Source of the DNA: a bacterium 1XD8-76 | GTDB lineage: Bacteria > Bacillota > Clostridia > Lachnospirales > Lachnospiraceae | Direction: 5' to 3' | NCBI GenBank assembly: GCA_003611955.1 | Contig: RAZE01000021.1 | Coordinates: 1-64,000, forward strand | DNA length: 64,000 nucleotides | Part shown: positions 44,870 to 54,029 of the stretch, in pieces | Layout: each line of letters opens with the position of its first letter | Position numbering within the stretch: the stretch's first letter is position 1 | Position numbers and translations under genes: made by a program | Notes under the pieces: generated by a model | The model's input: the letters and a program-made list of their open reading frames with translations, nothing else | Told to the model about the DNA's origin: nothing | Databases searched by the model: none

Positions 44870-46588
44870 TCAATCCTGATCCCAGTCATACTTCAAAATT
44901 GCACCGGTCACCGCATCGATATCATACTCGTACTCCATATTTCCGCTGACAAACTCGATCTCATATATCTGCATCCCATCATCATAGTCCAGCTCCAGTT
45001 TATCAAAATATACCGCAGATGCGCTCTGCCCCGCATGATTCAGCGCGATCTCCTTCGCCTGCTCCAATGTGATGGATGCGCCTCCTGTACTATTGCCCGA
45101 TCCCCCGGGCATGTGCTCATGGTCGCGGTCGTCATCATGATCCCAGTCATACTTCAGGATCGCGCCGGTCACCGCATCGATCTCATATTCATATTCCGTA
45201 TATCCGCCGACAAACTCGATCTCGTACTTCTGCATTCCGTCATCGTGATCCAGCTCCAGCTTATCAAAATATACCGCAGATGCACTCTGCCCCGCATGAT
45301 TCAGTGCGATCTCCTTCGCCTGCTCCAGCGTGATAATCCCGGCTGCGCTTCCACCCGCCTGATTTCCGCCCGTGGATGGAGTGGATGTACCCCCCGCATT
45401 TTTGCCGCCTTGCTGCGAGGAAGGGGGTGTGGCGGCATTCCCGCCTGGAGACTGTGTTCCGGCTGCTGGAGTATTGGTTCCGGATGCCGGTGTCTGTGAG
45501 CCTGCATCAGGCGTCTTTGTTCCCGGTGCCGGCGACTGTGATCCTGCCGCAGGATCATCGGTCTTCCCCGAAGGCGCCTGAGAGTCCGCCTGGAAATCAT
45601 CATCTACTTCTTTCTTGTTCTTTATGATCTCACCGGTCTGGGCATCGATATCATACTCATACTCAAAACCTCCGCATTTAAACTCTATCTCATAGACCAT
45701 CACACCTTTTTCCAGATCCATATCCATCTCGTAAAAGAGAATATCCTGCCCTGACACTCCGGCATGGGCAAAAGCCGTCTCCTTCGCCTTATCCTCGCCG
45801 ATGTAAGCCTTGTCACTGGCATACCCGAGAGAAGAAACCTTCTCCACCGACGATGTCCCCGTGGAAATGATCAGATTCAGCTCATTGATCGTGAGGGGCG
45901 CAAGCTCCTCAAAAGTATGCCCTGTGGTGCTGTCCAGGATCTGTTGAATCAGCTGTGCCTTCCCCTGGGTGATACCGTACTGCTCCGCCAGCTGCTGCAG
46001 ATCGCCGTTTTCCCTGATCGTCTGGCCCAACACCGCCCCGAAAAATCCGTCCGATTCCAGCAGCTCGTTCACTTTTTCGGTCAGCTTCTCCTGAAGTTGT
46101 TCCCCCTTCGCCGGATCATTGTTATCCACACTGATCAGAATGGAATTTGCCAGTTCATTCAGATACCCCTTTCGCAGCATTGAACCGATCAGGGCGTTCA
46201 TCGTCACATCGATATCGCTTCCCTCAAAATCCATATCTCCGATCACGATACCGCCGTCCTTATTTAACGCCTTTACCTCCAGCACCCGCTCTTTCTCGTT
46301 TACCGTGATCTGAATGCTGGGATTCACATCCAGAGATACGGTGGATGATACCGCATAGTTCAGACGATATACATTCGTAAGCAACGCACCTGCCCCCAAC
46401 ACCAGAACAAGACTTGCCGCCGCCATAAAATATTTTATATAACCTCTCCTTTTCTTCTCCTCCGTCATCACGATCACCTTTCCTTCCTTCTGCTCACACT
46501 CAGAGAGGATCACACCACAGATATCAGGAACGGCATTCGCATACGCCTGTTTTATCTTTGCATTTCCTTCAGCCTCTTTTATCTTCAT
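44870..46588 (-). CDS. RsgI-like anti-sigma factor with three PepSY domains
   Basis: Membrane protein of 572 residues. A cytoplasmic N-terminal part (1-50) should bind the sigma factor. One membrane segment lies at 53-71, followed by the RsgI-type periplasmic domain with SLDVNPSIQI (85-94). A PepSY domain follows at about 264-326, then an 85-residue Pro/Thr/Ser/Gly linker, then two nearly identical PepSY domains (418-483 and 505-570). PepSY domains often inhibit or sense proteases. Start overlaps the sigma gene stop (ATGA). Role as anti-sigma is inferred from domain and position. Confidence 0.85.
   Translation of the reverse strand: MKIKEAEGNAKIKQAYANAVPDICGVILSECEQKEGKVIVMTEEKKRRGYIKYFMAAASLVLVLGAGALLTNVYRLNYAVSSTVSLDVNPSIQITVNEKERVLEVKALNKDGGIVIGDMDFEGSDIDVTMNALIGSMLRKGYLNELANSILISVDNNDPAKGEQLQEKLTEKVNELLESDGFFGAVLGQTIRENGDLQQLAEQYGITQGKAQLIQQILDSTTGHTFEELAPLTINELNLIISTGTSSVEKVSSLGYASDKAYIGEDKAKETAFAHAGVSGQDILFYEMDMDLEKGVMVYEIEFKCGGFEYEYDIDAQTGEIIKNKKEVDDDFQADSQAPSGKTDDPAAGSQSPAPGTKTPDAGSQTPASGTNTPAAGTQSPGGNAATPPSSQQGGKNAGGTSTPSTGGNQAGGSAAGIITLEQAKEIALNHAGQSASAVYFDKLELDHDDGMQKYEIEFVGGYTEYEYEIDAVTGAILKYDWDHDDDRDHEHMPGGSGNSTGGASITLEQAKEIALNHAGQSASAVYFDKLELDYDDGMQIYEIEFVSGNMEYEYDIDAVTGAILKYDWDQD
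44877..45334 (-). repeat. 197-bp direct repeat encoding duplicated PepSY domains
   Basis: Segments 44877-45073 and 45138-45334 are 197 bp each and clearly homologous, 261 bp apart, differing mainly at third codon positions and a few substitutions. They are a recent in-frame duplication inside the anti-sigma gene. Confidence 0.85.
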
Positions 46589-47175
46589 TGCTCTCCTCCG
46601 TAAATTTTCCGTAATTTTTTCAGTGCTCTGTTATGTTTTGAAAGAACCGTCGAGAGGGGCAGTTCCAGAAACTTTGCGATCTCCCGGTGTTTAAAACCTG
46701 ACACGGTATGCAGCAACACAATCCGCCTTTCCTCGTCAGTTAAATTTCTAAGACACTCAGCCAGGATCATCTTATCCTCGGCGGACATATTTCCGTTATC
46801 CCTTATATAGTTTTCCCAGTCCTCCTGAGGTATATCAGATTTTTTCCTGTATTCCCGCAGTTTCTGCAGACACAGATTTCTGGTGATCGTCAGCACCCAC
46901 GCCATGGGTTTTCCTCCCGGGCAGTACTTTCCCGCCGCCGACCAGACCACCACATAGAAATCATGCATGATGTCCTCCGCATCCTGCGCGTTCTTCAAAA
47001 CAGACAGGGCAAAACCATATACTGACGCGCTCGTTCTGTAATAAAATTCCTCCAGTGCCCCGGACTCCTGTCTCTGAATTCCGAAAAGACACTGTTCCAC
47101 TGCATCCGGATTGCAGTCCGCTCTCAGTTTTTTCATCGATGTCATATCAAGCATGGTAGATCTTGCCCCCTTCAT
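46585..47175 (-). CDS. ECF-type RNA polymerase sigma factor
   Basis: Sigma-70 family factor of up to 196 residues with region 2 (YGFALSVLKNAQDAEDIMHDFYVVVW) and region 4 (LTDEERRIVLLHTVSGFKHREIAKFLELPLSTVLSKHNRALKKLRK). It is coupled to the RsgI/PepSY membrane protein, its likely antagonist. The exact start is uncertain: ATG 47175 lacks a ribosome binding site, while AAGGGGG stands 11 bases before the ATG at 47154. Confidence 0.9.
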   Translation of the reverse strand: MKGARSTMLDMTSMKKLRADCNPDAVEQCLFGIQRQESGALEEFYYRTSASVYGFALSVLKNAQDAEDIMHDFYVVVWSAAGKYCPGGKPMAWVLTITRNLCLQKLREYRKKSDIPQEDWENYIRDNGNMSAEDKMILAECLRNLTDEERRIVLLHTVSGFKHREIAKFLELPLSTVLSKHNRALKKLRKIYGGEQ

Positions 47176-47235
47176 ATAGTTAATACAGAAGAAGATGGTT
47201 TTATCGCATTCCTGTCAAAAAATTTTCAAATATTT

Positions 47236-48324
47236 TTAATGCAGGCTCTCCGACAGAAAACGAATCCAGTTTCCCCCGAGCACTTTCTTCATTGTCTCCA
47301 CGGAAAATCCTCTCCTGAGCAGCTCCGCCGTCACCTTCGGCAGTTCTCCGTAACCGGAAAGGATGGTATCCTCCCCGAAATCCAGTCCGAACCCCACATG
47401 GTCCTCGCCCGCTTTTTTTATCAGGGAAGCTGCCTGATCGCAGAACACATCCAGATCCGATCTGCAGGCAGTTTTCTCCTCGCCGGTATTCTCTTGTGAC
47501 GAACGGCAGCAGAATTTTCGGTAAGCATTGACACCGATCACACCGCCCCGTCCGGTGATCTGCTCTATCTCCCCGTCCGTCAGATTTCTCCGGTGCGGAA
47601 CAAGCGCCGCACTGTTGGAGTGAGTGGCAGTGAACGCCCTCTTTGTGAAGGATGGCAAAAGCCACGCCGCCTCTCTGCTCAGATGGCTGCTGTCCACAAA
47701 GATCCCCAGCTTTTCCATCAGAAATAATGCCTGTACTCCCTTATCGGTGATAGCCTGAGCCTTATCTTCCTTTTCCCCGGATATCAAAGTATCCCCATAA
47801 CATCCCCTCGCCAAAGCATTGACAAGCCCCTGCCTGCAGTTCCAGGTCAGCGCCGCTCCCCGCACGCCCAGCGCGTAAAAACAGCGCAGAAGTTCCGGTT
47901 CCCCCTCCAGCATATCAAGCCCTTCCAGATACAGGATGATACCCACTCTGTACTGTCTCGAAAATCCTCTCTTCCCAGTGATCTTCAGCAGAGAATCCCT
48001 GTCTGTCACAAGCTGCATCCGTCCTTTTGTCTCCTCCAGATCCTCATAGAAAGCCGCCAGCATCTCCAGCGACTTTCTCAGCAGAGCCCCCCTCGGAAAA
48101 TCACCGTTCTCCATGCAGTCATCCAACTCGTCCCTACCCAAAAAAAGCGATGCAACCACCAGATTCACACCGCCTTTTTGGAACTCATTCCTGTAATATG
48201 TATTTAAAACGCCTCTTTCGCCCCTCCTCCGTCTCCTGTAGATATCGGTGATAAGATCCAGATGCGCATCCGCCACCGGACAGGTTCTGTGCAGATAAGC
48301 CGCATACCAGTCAAAATAATCCAT
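47236..48324 (-). CDS. Membrane dipeptidase-like M19 peptidase
   Basis: Zinc dipeptidase of family M19, 362 residues. Metal ligands visible are the HxD pair in DAHLDLI near residue 20, the Glu in ILYLEG near 130, HLSR near 217, the HSNS histidine near 238, and Asp in GLDFGED near 320. It lacks a signal peptide, so it probably works in the cytoplasm on dipeptides. Separate from the CarD gene upstream by 79 nt. Confidence 0.9.
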   Translation of the reverse strand: MDYFDWYAAYLHRTCPVADAHLDLITDIYRRRRRGERGVLNTYYRNEFQKGGVNLVVASLFLGRDELDDCMENGDFPRGALLRKSLEMLAAFYEDLEETKGRMQLVTDRDSLLKITGKRGFSRQYRVGIILYLEGLDMLEGEPELLRCFYALGVRGAALTWNCRQGLVNALARGCYGDTLISGEKEDKAQAITDKGVQALFLMEKLGIFVDSSHLSREAAWLLPSFTKRAFTATHSNSAALVPHRRNLTDGEIEQITGRGGVIGVNAYRKFCCRSSQENTGEEKTACRSDLDVFCDQAASLIKKAGEDHVGFGLDFGEDTILSGYGELPKVTAELLRRGFSVETMKKVLGGNWIRFLSESLH

Positions 48325-48403
48325 CTCTTCCCTCTGTGATTTTTTACCAGTCTATGCGCCCCTTTTTCCTCTTATACCATATCTTCCCACAGAGGGCCGT
48401 TTC

Positions 48404-48919
48404 TTAAATGTTTATCAGCTCCCGCTTCTTGCTGATCCTCTCGCTGATAAACTCTCCCACCTTCTCCTTCGGCATCTGCAGGGAAAAGGCCAGTTCCCCG
48501 TACAGGTTGTCCTGCGCCATGCTCAGATACCGTTCATCGCTGCTGGTCACTTTCTTTCCCTTTGCCTGCCTGTCCATCTTTCGCAGATAGAGCGTCTTGA
48601 TCATCTGCACCCAGGCTTTGCAGTCGCAGCTTTTCATCATCTCCTTATAGATCTCCTCCCGGTTCTTTTCATCCCCGATCCGAAGTATATCGATACTTTC
48701 CATCTCTTCGATCAGCGCGTCGCTCTCCTGCTTTGTCATGATCGGCCGGATCACCACCTTGTCGCTGTCCACCACTGTATAGAGCCTGCTGTTTCGTCCG
48801 TACACGGGAACCAAAGTGTAATAATCCTTATCCTTGCTGCCGATGGACAGAGGTCCGATCTCCTCTATCCTGCATACCCCGCTGTTCCCGTACACAACAT
48901 AATCACCCACTTTAAACAT
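48404..48919 (-). CDS. CarD-family transcription regulator
   Basis: CarD/CdnL-type protein of 171 residues. The N-terminal RNA-polymerase-interaction domain reads FKVGDYVVYGNSGVCRIEEIGPL and the C-terminal helical DNA-binding part includes KVTSSDERYLSMAQDNLYGELAFSL. Members stabilise open complexes at promoters, notably rRNA ones. Confidence 0.93.
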   Translation of the reverse strand: MFKVGDYVVYGNSGVCRIEEIGPLSIGSKDKDYYTLVPVYGRNSRLYTVVDSDKVVIRPIMTKQESDALIEEMESIDILRIGDEKNREEIYKEMMKSCDCKAWVQMIKTLYLRKMDRQAKGKKVTSSDERYLSMAQDNLYGELAFSLQMPKEKVGEFISERISKKRELINI

Positions 48920-49013
48920 TTTCTTCGCCTTTCCCCATCAGAGAAAAACTCGTCCATCTTTTCGCGAAATGGAACGAATTTGATTGTCACCGCCTTCCAG
49001 TTCTGTTATATTT

Positions 49014-49042
49014 ATTTTAACAGATTTTTTGCTGTTTTGTAA
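49014..49042 (-). promoter_or_regulatory. Candidate carD promoter
   Basis: Minus-strand TTACAA (49042-49037), 17-bp spacer, TAAAAT (49019-49014) in the AT-rich 203-nt spacer between carD and the divergent lipoprotein gene. No other feature in this spacer stands out. Confidence 0.4.
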
Positions 49043-49122
49043 GTTAATATTTTAAAAAATCAAGATTTTGTGAAATATTATTAAAAAGATTCTGTAAACT
49101 TTTATGCAATTGTGCGAGAAAG

Positions 49123-51033
49123 ATGAAATTCATTATGAAAAACCGCATATTCACGGTCTTTTTTAGAATCATTTTAGTCATATTGTCCGTGTTTACGCTG
49201 ACAGGATGCGGCAGGAAAACGTCCGATCCTGCGGCGTACGACACAGAAGAAGCCGACGGAGAAAATCCTGCGCCTTTTTCCCACGCAGTCCCGCAGGAAC
49301 CGTCCGCAGATATTGACTATGTCTTCCCAAAGACCGCCCCCTTTATCGACGACACAGGAAAGTCCATGCAGCGGCACGGAAATTTCCTCTACAGCTATTA
49401 TGGCGGCAGGCTTATCCGCTTTGATCAGGAGACGGAGGAAACCGTCCTGCTCTATCAGACGGCGTCTACCCACACGCTGAGCTTTTGTCTGTATAAAAAC
49501 GACATCTACTTTGTGGAGAGGACCGGCTACGATTCCCTGGATGACAGGGATACTTCCCTCTGGCGCATGGGGAAAGACGGAAAAGATCTGACGCTCCTGC
49601 AGGGGGATATCGTCAACGCCGGAACAGTGCGTTTCGGTGACGATTATTCCATCGACATCTACGACGATATTCTCTACCTGATAAATTATACTTCCGGATA
49701 TGAAAACGGAGATTATATCACAAAGACCGCCAATCTCTACTACCGCCTGGAACATGACGGCAGTGTCAGCGAGGTTGACGAATCCGAGACCCTGTACGGC
49801 ACCCTGCCGCGGCGTTTCTCCCCGGTCTTTGACAAGAATTTTCCGACCTTCCCCTATGCCATGCGCAACTACGGCTATCTCTTTATGCAGGATTCCAACA
49901 AGGTACTCTACCGTATGGAGCCCGTGAGCGGAAAGCGGGAAAGTTTTATGATCTGTGCCGCCGACTATTTCGCTTTTTCCGGGAATCTGGTTTTCCTGTA
50001 TTCTTACAATATGAATATTGCCACTTTGCTTAACCTCGATGATAAAACCACTATCCAGCTGGAGGACACGTTGTTTAAGACTCTCTATAATCTCACTGTC
50101 TCTGCGTCGGACCAGGAATTCTACCTATGCTATGACCTCCCGGAGGAGGATTTTTCCGGCGAAACGCTTTACCGGTTTCATATCCTGAGGCTCCTGCCGG
50201 ACGGTTCTGTCGATACCCTCGCCGTCGATTCTCCCCGGTCCTATGATGACAGCTATGCTGTGCAGATCAGGAATAACAGCTGTATCTCAGGGAATCATCT
50301 CTACTACTACGAGAATGATGAGACATTTCATCGTCTAATGAGACGCTCCCTCAAGGAAAACGCCGATCCCCGGAAAATAGAAAGCATCCCCTGCTATCCG
50401 GCTTCCTCTCCCGTCTCTGTCCATGCAGAAGAAAAAGACGAGGAAACCCAGATCGAAGGGGGCAGTTCCGTCTCCTTTTCTTTAAGAAAACTGTTTCTGG
50501 AAGAACAGACAGATGCCGACAGAGCCATCAACCGGACTCTCACGGAAGTGTATACGGACTTTGAATCCTATGTGGAAGATCTGATCCGAGAAGAACAGGA
50601 AGCGCTGAAAGAAGATCCCGATTTCTATGAGGGGTTCGACTATATATCCGGCAATGATCTCTCTCTCTACACACACCTGGACTATATGGACGACGAGACG
50701 ATCTCCTTTTGCTGTTATCATTATCAGTATTATGCTTATGCAGCGCACGGCTACTACTGGTCCGATTACTATGTATTTGACAGGCAGACCGGCGAACGGC
50801 TCTCCTTCGAGGATTTTGTCGGAAGTTCCGCCGCTATCGTGAATACGGCGACGCCCTACGTGGAAAAAATGGCGGAGTGGGGCTTTGATTCCGAAATGCT
50901 TCTGGAGATCTCCCGCTTTTCCCTCTCCGAGGACGGATATACGCTGTATTTCGCCCCTTACGATATCGACTGCTATGCCGCAGGCTCGTATCTGATCACG
51001 ATACCCTATGAGGCGTTTGAGAAGGAGCTGTAG
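49123..51033 (+). CDS. Lipoprotein with DUF5050-like and DUF3298-like domains
   Basis: Secreted lipoprotein of 636 residues. The signal peptide ends in LTGC (Cys near residue 29). Residues about 60-420 contain repeated Tyr/Asp-rich strands (YSYYGGRLIRFDQETEE, DIYFVERTG, NHLYYYENDE) resembling the beta-propeller-like DUF5050 region. The C-terminal 170 residues match the DUF4163/DUF3298 pattern found in RsiV (YVFDRQTGERLSFEDFV, YTLYFAPYDIDCYAAGSYLITIPYEAF). It ends five bases before the convergent M56 gene, with no terminator between. ATG at 49135 is an alternative start. Confidence 0.82.
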   Translation: MKFIMKNRIFTVFFRIILVILSVFTLTGCGRKTSDPAAYDTEEADGENPAPFSHAVPQEPSADIDYVFPKTAPFIDDTGKSMQRHGNFLYSYYGGRLIRFDQETEETVLLYQTASTHTLSFCLYKNDIYFVERTGYDSLDDRDTSLWRMGKDGKDLTLLQGDIVNAGTVRFGDDYSIDIYDDILYLINYTSGYENGDYITKTANLYYRLEHDGSVSEVDESETLYGTLPRRFSPVFDKNFPTFPYAMRNYGYLFMQDSNKVLYRMEPVSGKRESFMICAADYFAFSGNLVFLYSYNMNIATLLNLDDKTTIQLEDTLFKTLYNLTVSASDQEFYLCYDLPEEDFSGETLYRFHILRLLPDGSVDTLAVDSPRSYDDSYAVQIRNNSCISGNHLYYYENDETFHRLMRRSLKENADPRKIESIPCYPASSPVSVHAEEKDEETQIEGGSSVSFSLRKLFLEEQTDADRAINRTLTEVYTDFESYVEDLIREEQEALKEDPDFYEGFDYISGNDLSLYTHLDYMDDETISFCCYHYQYYAYAAHGYYWSDYYVFDRQTGERLSFEDFVGSSAAIVNTATPYVEKMAEWGFDSEMLLEISRFSLSEDGYTLYFAPYDIDCYAAGSYLITIPYEAFEKEL

Positions 51034-51037
51034 TTTC

Positions 51038-53650
51038 CTACGGCTCTCTCCGAAGCGTCTCATAATTGTATCGATCCGCCTCCGAAACTTTCTCCGTACG
51101 AATCTCGCCTTCCTGGGAGCTCAGCACCAGATGACTGTTCTCCAGATAATAAGAAAGGTTGTCCGCCCAGCCCCGGAACATCGCATCGTCATACTGATAG
51201 GAACCCCCGAAGTCAAAACTGCTCCCGGCGATCTGCCTGATCTCCCCGGTCTCTCCAAACCGGTACACCTGATAGCCGTAATTCCCATAAGTGTCCCTGT
51301 CCTCGATGTGCACCGTCAGGATATAGCCCCTATTTTCTGCTTCCCCGATATAGATATTGTTCCAGCCTGCCCTGGATATATGGGCAAACTCCGATCCCAG
51401 CAGATTTCCTTCGGCATCCCGAAACAGCACCACACCGCTCGCTCCGTCTCCGATATCGCCGGTATAGATTTCTACCTTCTCGTTCCCCGCGGCATCGCTG
51501 ATATCCGCCTCCTCCGTTCCCGACAGGATATAATAGTCTCCCCGCACTTCCTCCTCCGTCATGGAAAAATCGCCGCCTGCATTATTCGCATACCTGTCCC
51601 ACTCGCTTCCCGCCGGCCTCGCGTAAGAAAACCCATTCACATAATAACCGCTCTCCAGATCCGCACGCACGATCCTATTGTTCTCCACTTCGCAGTACAC
51701 CGGAGGATTGACGACCTGTGCCGACTGTGTGATCAGATCCGCAAACTTGTCAAAGTTTACAGGAGAATAGGAAAGTTTATCCTTCTCCCAGTTTACCCGG
51801 AATTCACAGCCCTCCGCAAACGGGAGAAACGGCAGATCATCGTAATCCTCATCCGTCACATACCGGTCAAATCCCCTCGCACTGCGGGAGATGGATTGCA
51901 CATACACCACATACATGCCGTCCACCAGCTCCTCCTTCTCAAGACGCTCCGGCAACAGCGAGAGAAATTCGCTTCCGTTATCCTCCGAGAGAGTTTCATC
52001 GTACTCCGTCCGTACGCTGTCTGTCCCTTCCGCCGGATCATCCGGGGGGGCGTCGTCCTCCGTCTTCCTGATCAGCTCCACGGAAATCCCAAACCCAAAC
52101 TCCGACAGGAAGACCTCCGCCTCCTCCCCGGTCAGCTCCACCCAGATATCATAATTCTCCTGATCCACAGACAACACCTCTGCCGATGCCAGCAGTACCT
52201 GCTCCGGCTCTCCCGCCTCGGGAAACGTGTAGATATCCTCTGTCGTGTCCGCTTTTTCCTCGTGGTATATCTCCAGCAGGTCGCCCGCCTGCGCCTCCGG
52301 CGCCATACCGATGGGCACCGTGAACAGATAGCTCTCCCCCTCCTGTCTGAGCAGGGAGAAACCCTCCCCCATCACCTGAATGCTCTCCGCCGCCCCGGCG
52401 GGATCCGATACAAAATAGTATCTCATCTGCCCGCGATGATCCGCCGCCTCCAGACGGATCTCCCGGTCCGGCGAGAAAGTGATCCGCAGAAGATCCCCCG
52501 GCATGATGATCCGCTCGGCATCCCGCTCCAGATACAGGGAGACATCCGCCGCGTCCGGCAGCACCACATCGCCGTATCCGGGAATCCGCACCACGGTCTC
52601 CGCCGCGTTGTCCTCCCCCATCACCTCCACCGCCACACCGTAAAAGATATTCGGATTCCCCTTCGCCTTTGCGGGATTGGCGAGAAATACCACGGCGAGG
52701 ACCGCGCTCAGCACTGCCGCCGACACCGCAAATACCGCCGTCGGCTTTTTGTAGTGCAGCACATTCCTGATCCGGTTTCCGGTATCGCTCTCCCCGAAGG
52801 CAAGAGGAATCCCCTTCACGATCCTCCCGCCGGAAGCCGCATTCAACAGCGATTCGGAATACTCCTTTTTCACTTTGCTTCCGAGTCGCCCGATCACCGT
52901 CTCATCGCACGCCATCTCCATATCCCGTCCGCTGAGCGCGAAAGCACCCCAGACAAGAGGATTGAACCAGTGCAGACTGAGCGCCAGCCAGGAGAGCAGA
53001 CGGAACACCGCGTCCCCCCTTTTTATATGGATCTGCTCGTGCAGCAGGATATACTGCTCCTCCTCCCCTGTGATCTTCTCCGGCAGATAAATCCGAGGAC
53101 GCACCACACCGTACACAAAAGGCGAACCCTTTCCCCGGAAGCGGTAGATATTTTCCCTCTCAAAAACAGCTTCCCCCAATCTTTTCCTGAGCCGCCGCAG
53201 GGAAAGCACACTGTAAACCGTCATGCTCAACATCCCCAAAAGCCACAGATAGGCGCCGGCGCCAAGGTAGATCTGCATCGGATTGACCGAAGCCTCCGGC
53301 GTGCCCGCCGGCAGGATCTCGTTGACCACTCCGCCTAAACCCGGAACAGGCAGCGCGATATCCGGCTTTTCCATGTAGCCGATATCCTCCGTGATATACT
53401 CCATCCGCCCCTTTGACGCCGGCTCATTTTGCAGCGCTCCCAACAGAGAGAAAGGCAGGGAGAAAGACACCGGGCAAAGCAGCCGAAACAGCACCACAGC
53501 CCAGAGAGCATACAAAAAGATCCTCGGAGCTCTCCGCAGCAATACCCTCGCCGCGCACACCGCCAGGATCACCACCGAACCGGTGAGACTCATATTCAGG
53601 ATCAGGATAAACAGTCTCAACAGGTTCTCCTCAAATATCTGCGTCATCAT
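51038..53650 (-). CDS. BlaR1-type M56 metallopeptidase with very large C-terminal region (pair 4)
   Basis: The largest M56 protein of the window, 870 residues. Membrane segments near 12-32, 36-55 and 115-133, the zinc motif HEQIH with ExxCD (MEMACDET), and a last segment near 315-335. About 530 residues follow, predicted outside the cell, acidic and beta-rich, with no penicillin-binding motifs and no family I recognise. The end contains strands like those in the neighbouring lipoprotein (YDDAMFRGWADNLSYYLENSHL). The ATG at 53650 has GGAGG upstream. The start lies 20 nt inside blaI. Confidence 0.87.
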   Translation of the reverse strand: MMTQIFEENLLRLFILILNMSLTGSVVILAVCAARVLLRRAPRIFLYALWAVVLFRLLCPVSFSLPFSLLGALQNEPASKGRMEYITEDIGYMEKPDIALPVPGLGGVVNEILPAGTPEASVNPMQIYLGAGAYLWLLGMLSMTVYSVLSLRRLRKRLGEAVFERENIYRFRGKGSPFVYGVVRPRIYLPEKITGEEEQYILLHEQIHIKRGDAVFRLLSWLALSLHWFNPLVWGAFALSGRDMEMACDETVIGRLGSKVKKEYSESLLNAASGGRIVKGIPLAFGESDTGNRIRNVLHYKKPTAVFAVSAAVLSAVLAVVFLANPAKAKGNPNIFYGVAVEVMGEDNAAETVVRIPGYGDVVLPDAADVSLYLERDAERIIMPGDLLRITFSPDREIRLEAADHRGQMRYYFVSDPAGAAESIQVMGEGFSLLRQEGESYLFTVPIGMAPEAQAGDLLEIYHEEKADTTEDIYTFPEAGEPEQVLLASAEVLSVDQENYDIWVELTGEEAEVFLSEFGFGISVELIRKTEDDAPPDDPAEGTDSVRTEYDETLSEDNGSEFLSLLPERLEKEELVDGMYVVYVQSISRSARGFDRYVTDEDYDDLPFLPFAEGCEFRVNWEKDKLSYSPVNFDKFADLITQSAQVVNPPVYCEVENNRIVRADLESGYYVNGFSYARPAGSEWDRYANNAGGDFSMTEEEVRGDYYILSGTEEADISDAAGNEKVEIYTGDIGDGASGVVLFRDAEGNLLGSEFAHISRAGWNNIYIGEAENRGYILTVHIEDRDTYGNYGYQVYRFGETGEIRQIAGSSFDFGGSYQYDDAMFRGWADNLSYYLENSHLVLSSQEGEIRTEKVSEADRYNYETLRREP

Positions 53651-54014
53651 CCCTCTCCTCCTCATACTCTTCGATCATTTTTTTCAGCTCCGCCACTTCC
53701 TTTCCGCTCAGTTTCCTCCTGCTGGAAAAAGCCGCCAGGAATACGGGCAGGGAGCCGCCGAAATTATCGTTCAGAAACTGCTCCCCCTGCGCCGCCTGAA
53801 ACTCCTCCCTTGTCATACACGCCCGCACCGTGCCGTTCTCATTGACAAAGATCCCCCGCTGGCACAGTCTCTTCAACATCGTGTAGGTCGTAGTTCGCTT
53901 CCAGTCAAAGGCGCTCCCGCCAAGCCTTACTAACTCTCCGCTGGCAATGGGCTCCCTCTCCCAGATCAGCTCCGCAAATCTCTGTTCCATCTCTCCCAGT
54001 TTATATGGATGCAT
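53631..54014 (-). CDS. BlaI/MecI-family repressor (pair 4)
   Basis: Winged-helix repressor of 127 residues. LGEMEQRFAELIWEREP is the family opening and FDWKRTTTYTMLKRLCQRGIF the recognition region. The C-terminal FLNDNFGGSLPVFLAAFSS helix is the dimerisation part. GAGGAGG lies four bases before the ATG at 54014. A longer frame would cross an operator. Operon with the overlapping M56 gene. Confidence 0.93.
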   Translation of the reverse strand: MHPYKLGEMEQRFAELIWEREPIASGELVRLGGSAFDWKRTTTYTMLKRLCQRGIFVNENGTVRACMTREEFQAAQGEQFLNDNFGGSLPVFLAAFSSRRKLSGKEVAELKKMIEEYEEERDDDADI

Positions 54015-54029
54015 AGCTCCTCCTCTTTT

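Noticed and set aside
45417..45600. Proline/threonine/glycine-rich repeats as a possible CRISPR or minisatellite array
   Set aside because: They are irregular codon-level repeats in the linker of the anti-sigma protein, with no fixed unit or spacers.
48312..48400. CCTCTGTG/CACAGAGG pair around the M19 gene start
   Set aside because: Eight-bp arms separated by about 50 nt, no T-run; probably chance.
51008..53338. Long plus-strand reading frame of 776 codons
   Set aside because: It is entirely antisense to the pair-4 M56 gene, has Arg/His/Pro-rich shadow composition and no motif.
1160..54014. Reading the BlaI/M56 pairs as beta-lactam resistance loci
   Set aside because: No beta-lactamase or PBP2a-like gene is present, and none of the M56 C-terminal regions shows penicillin-binding motifs; the signal is left open.
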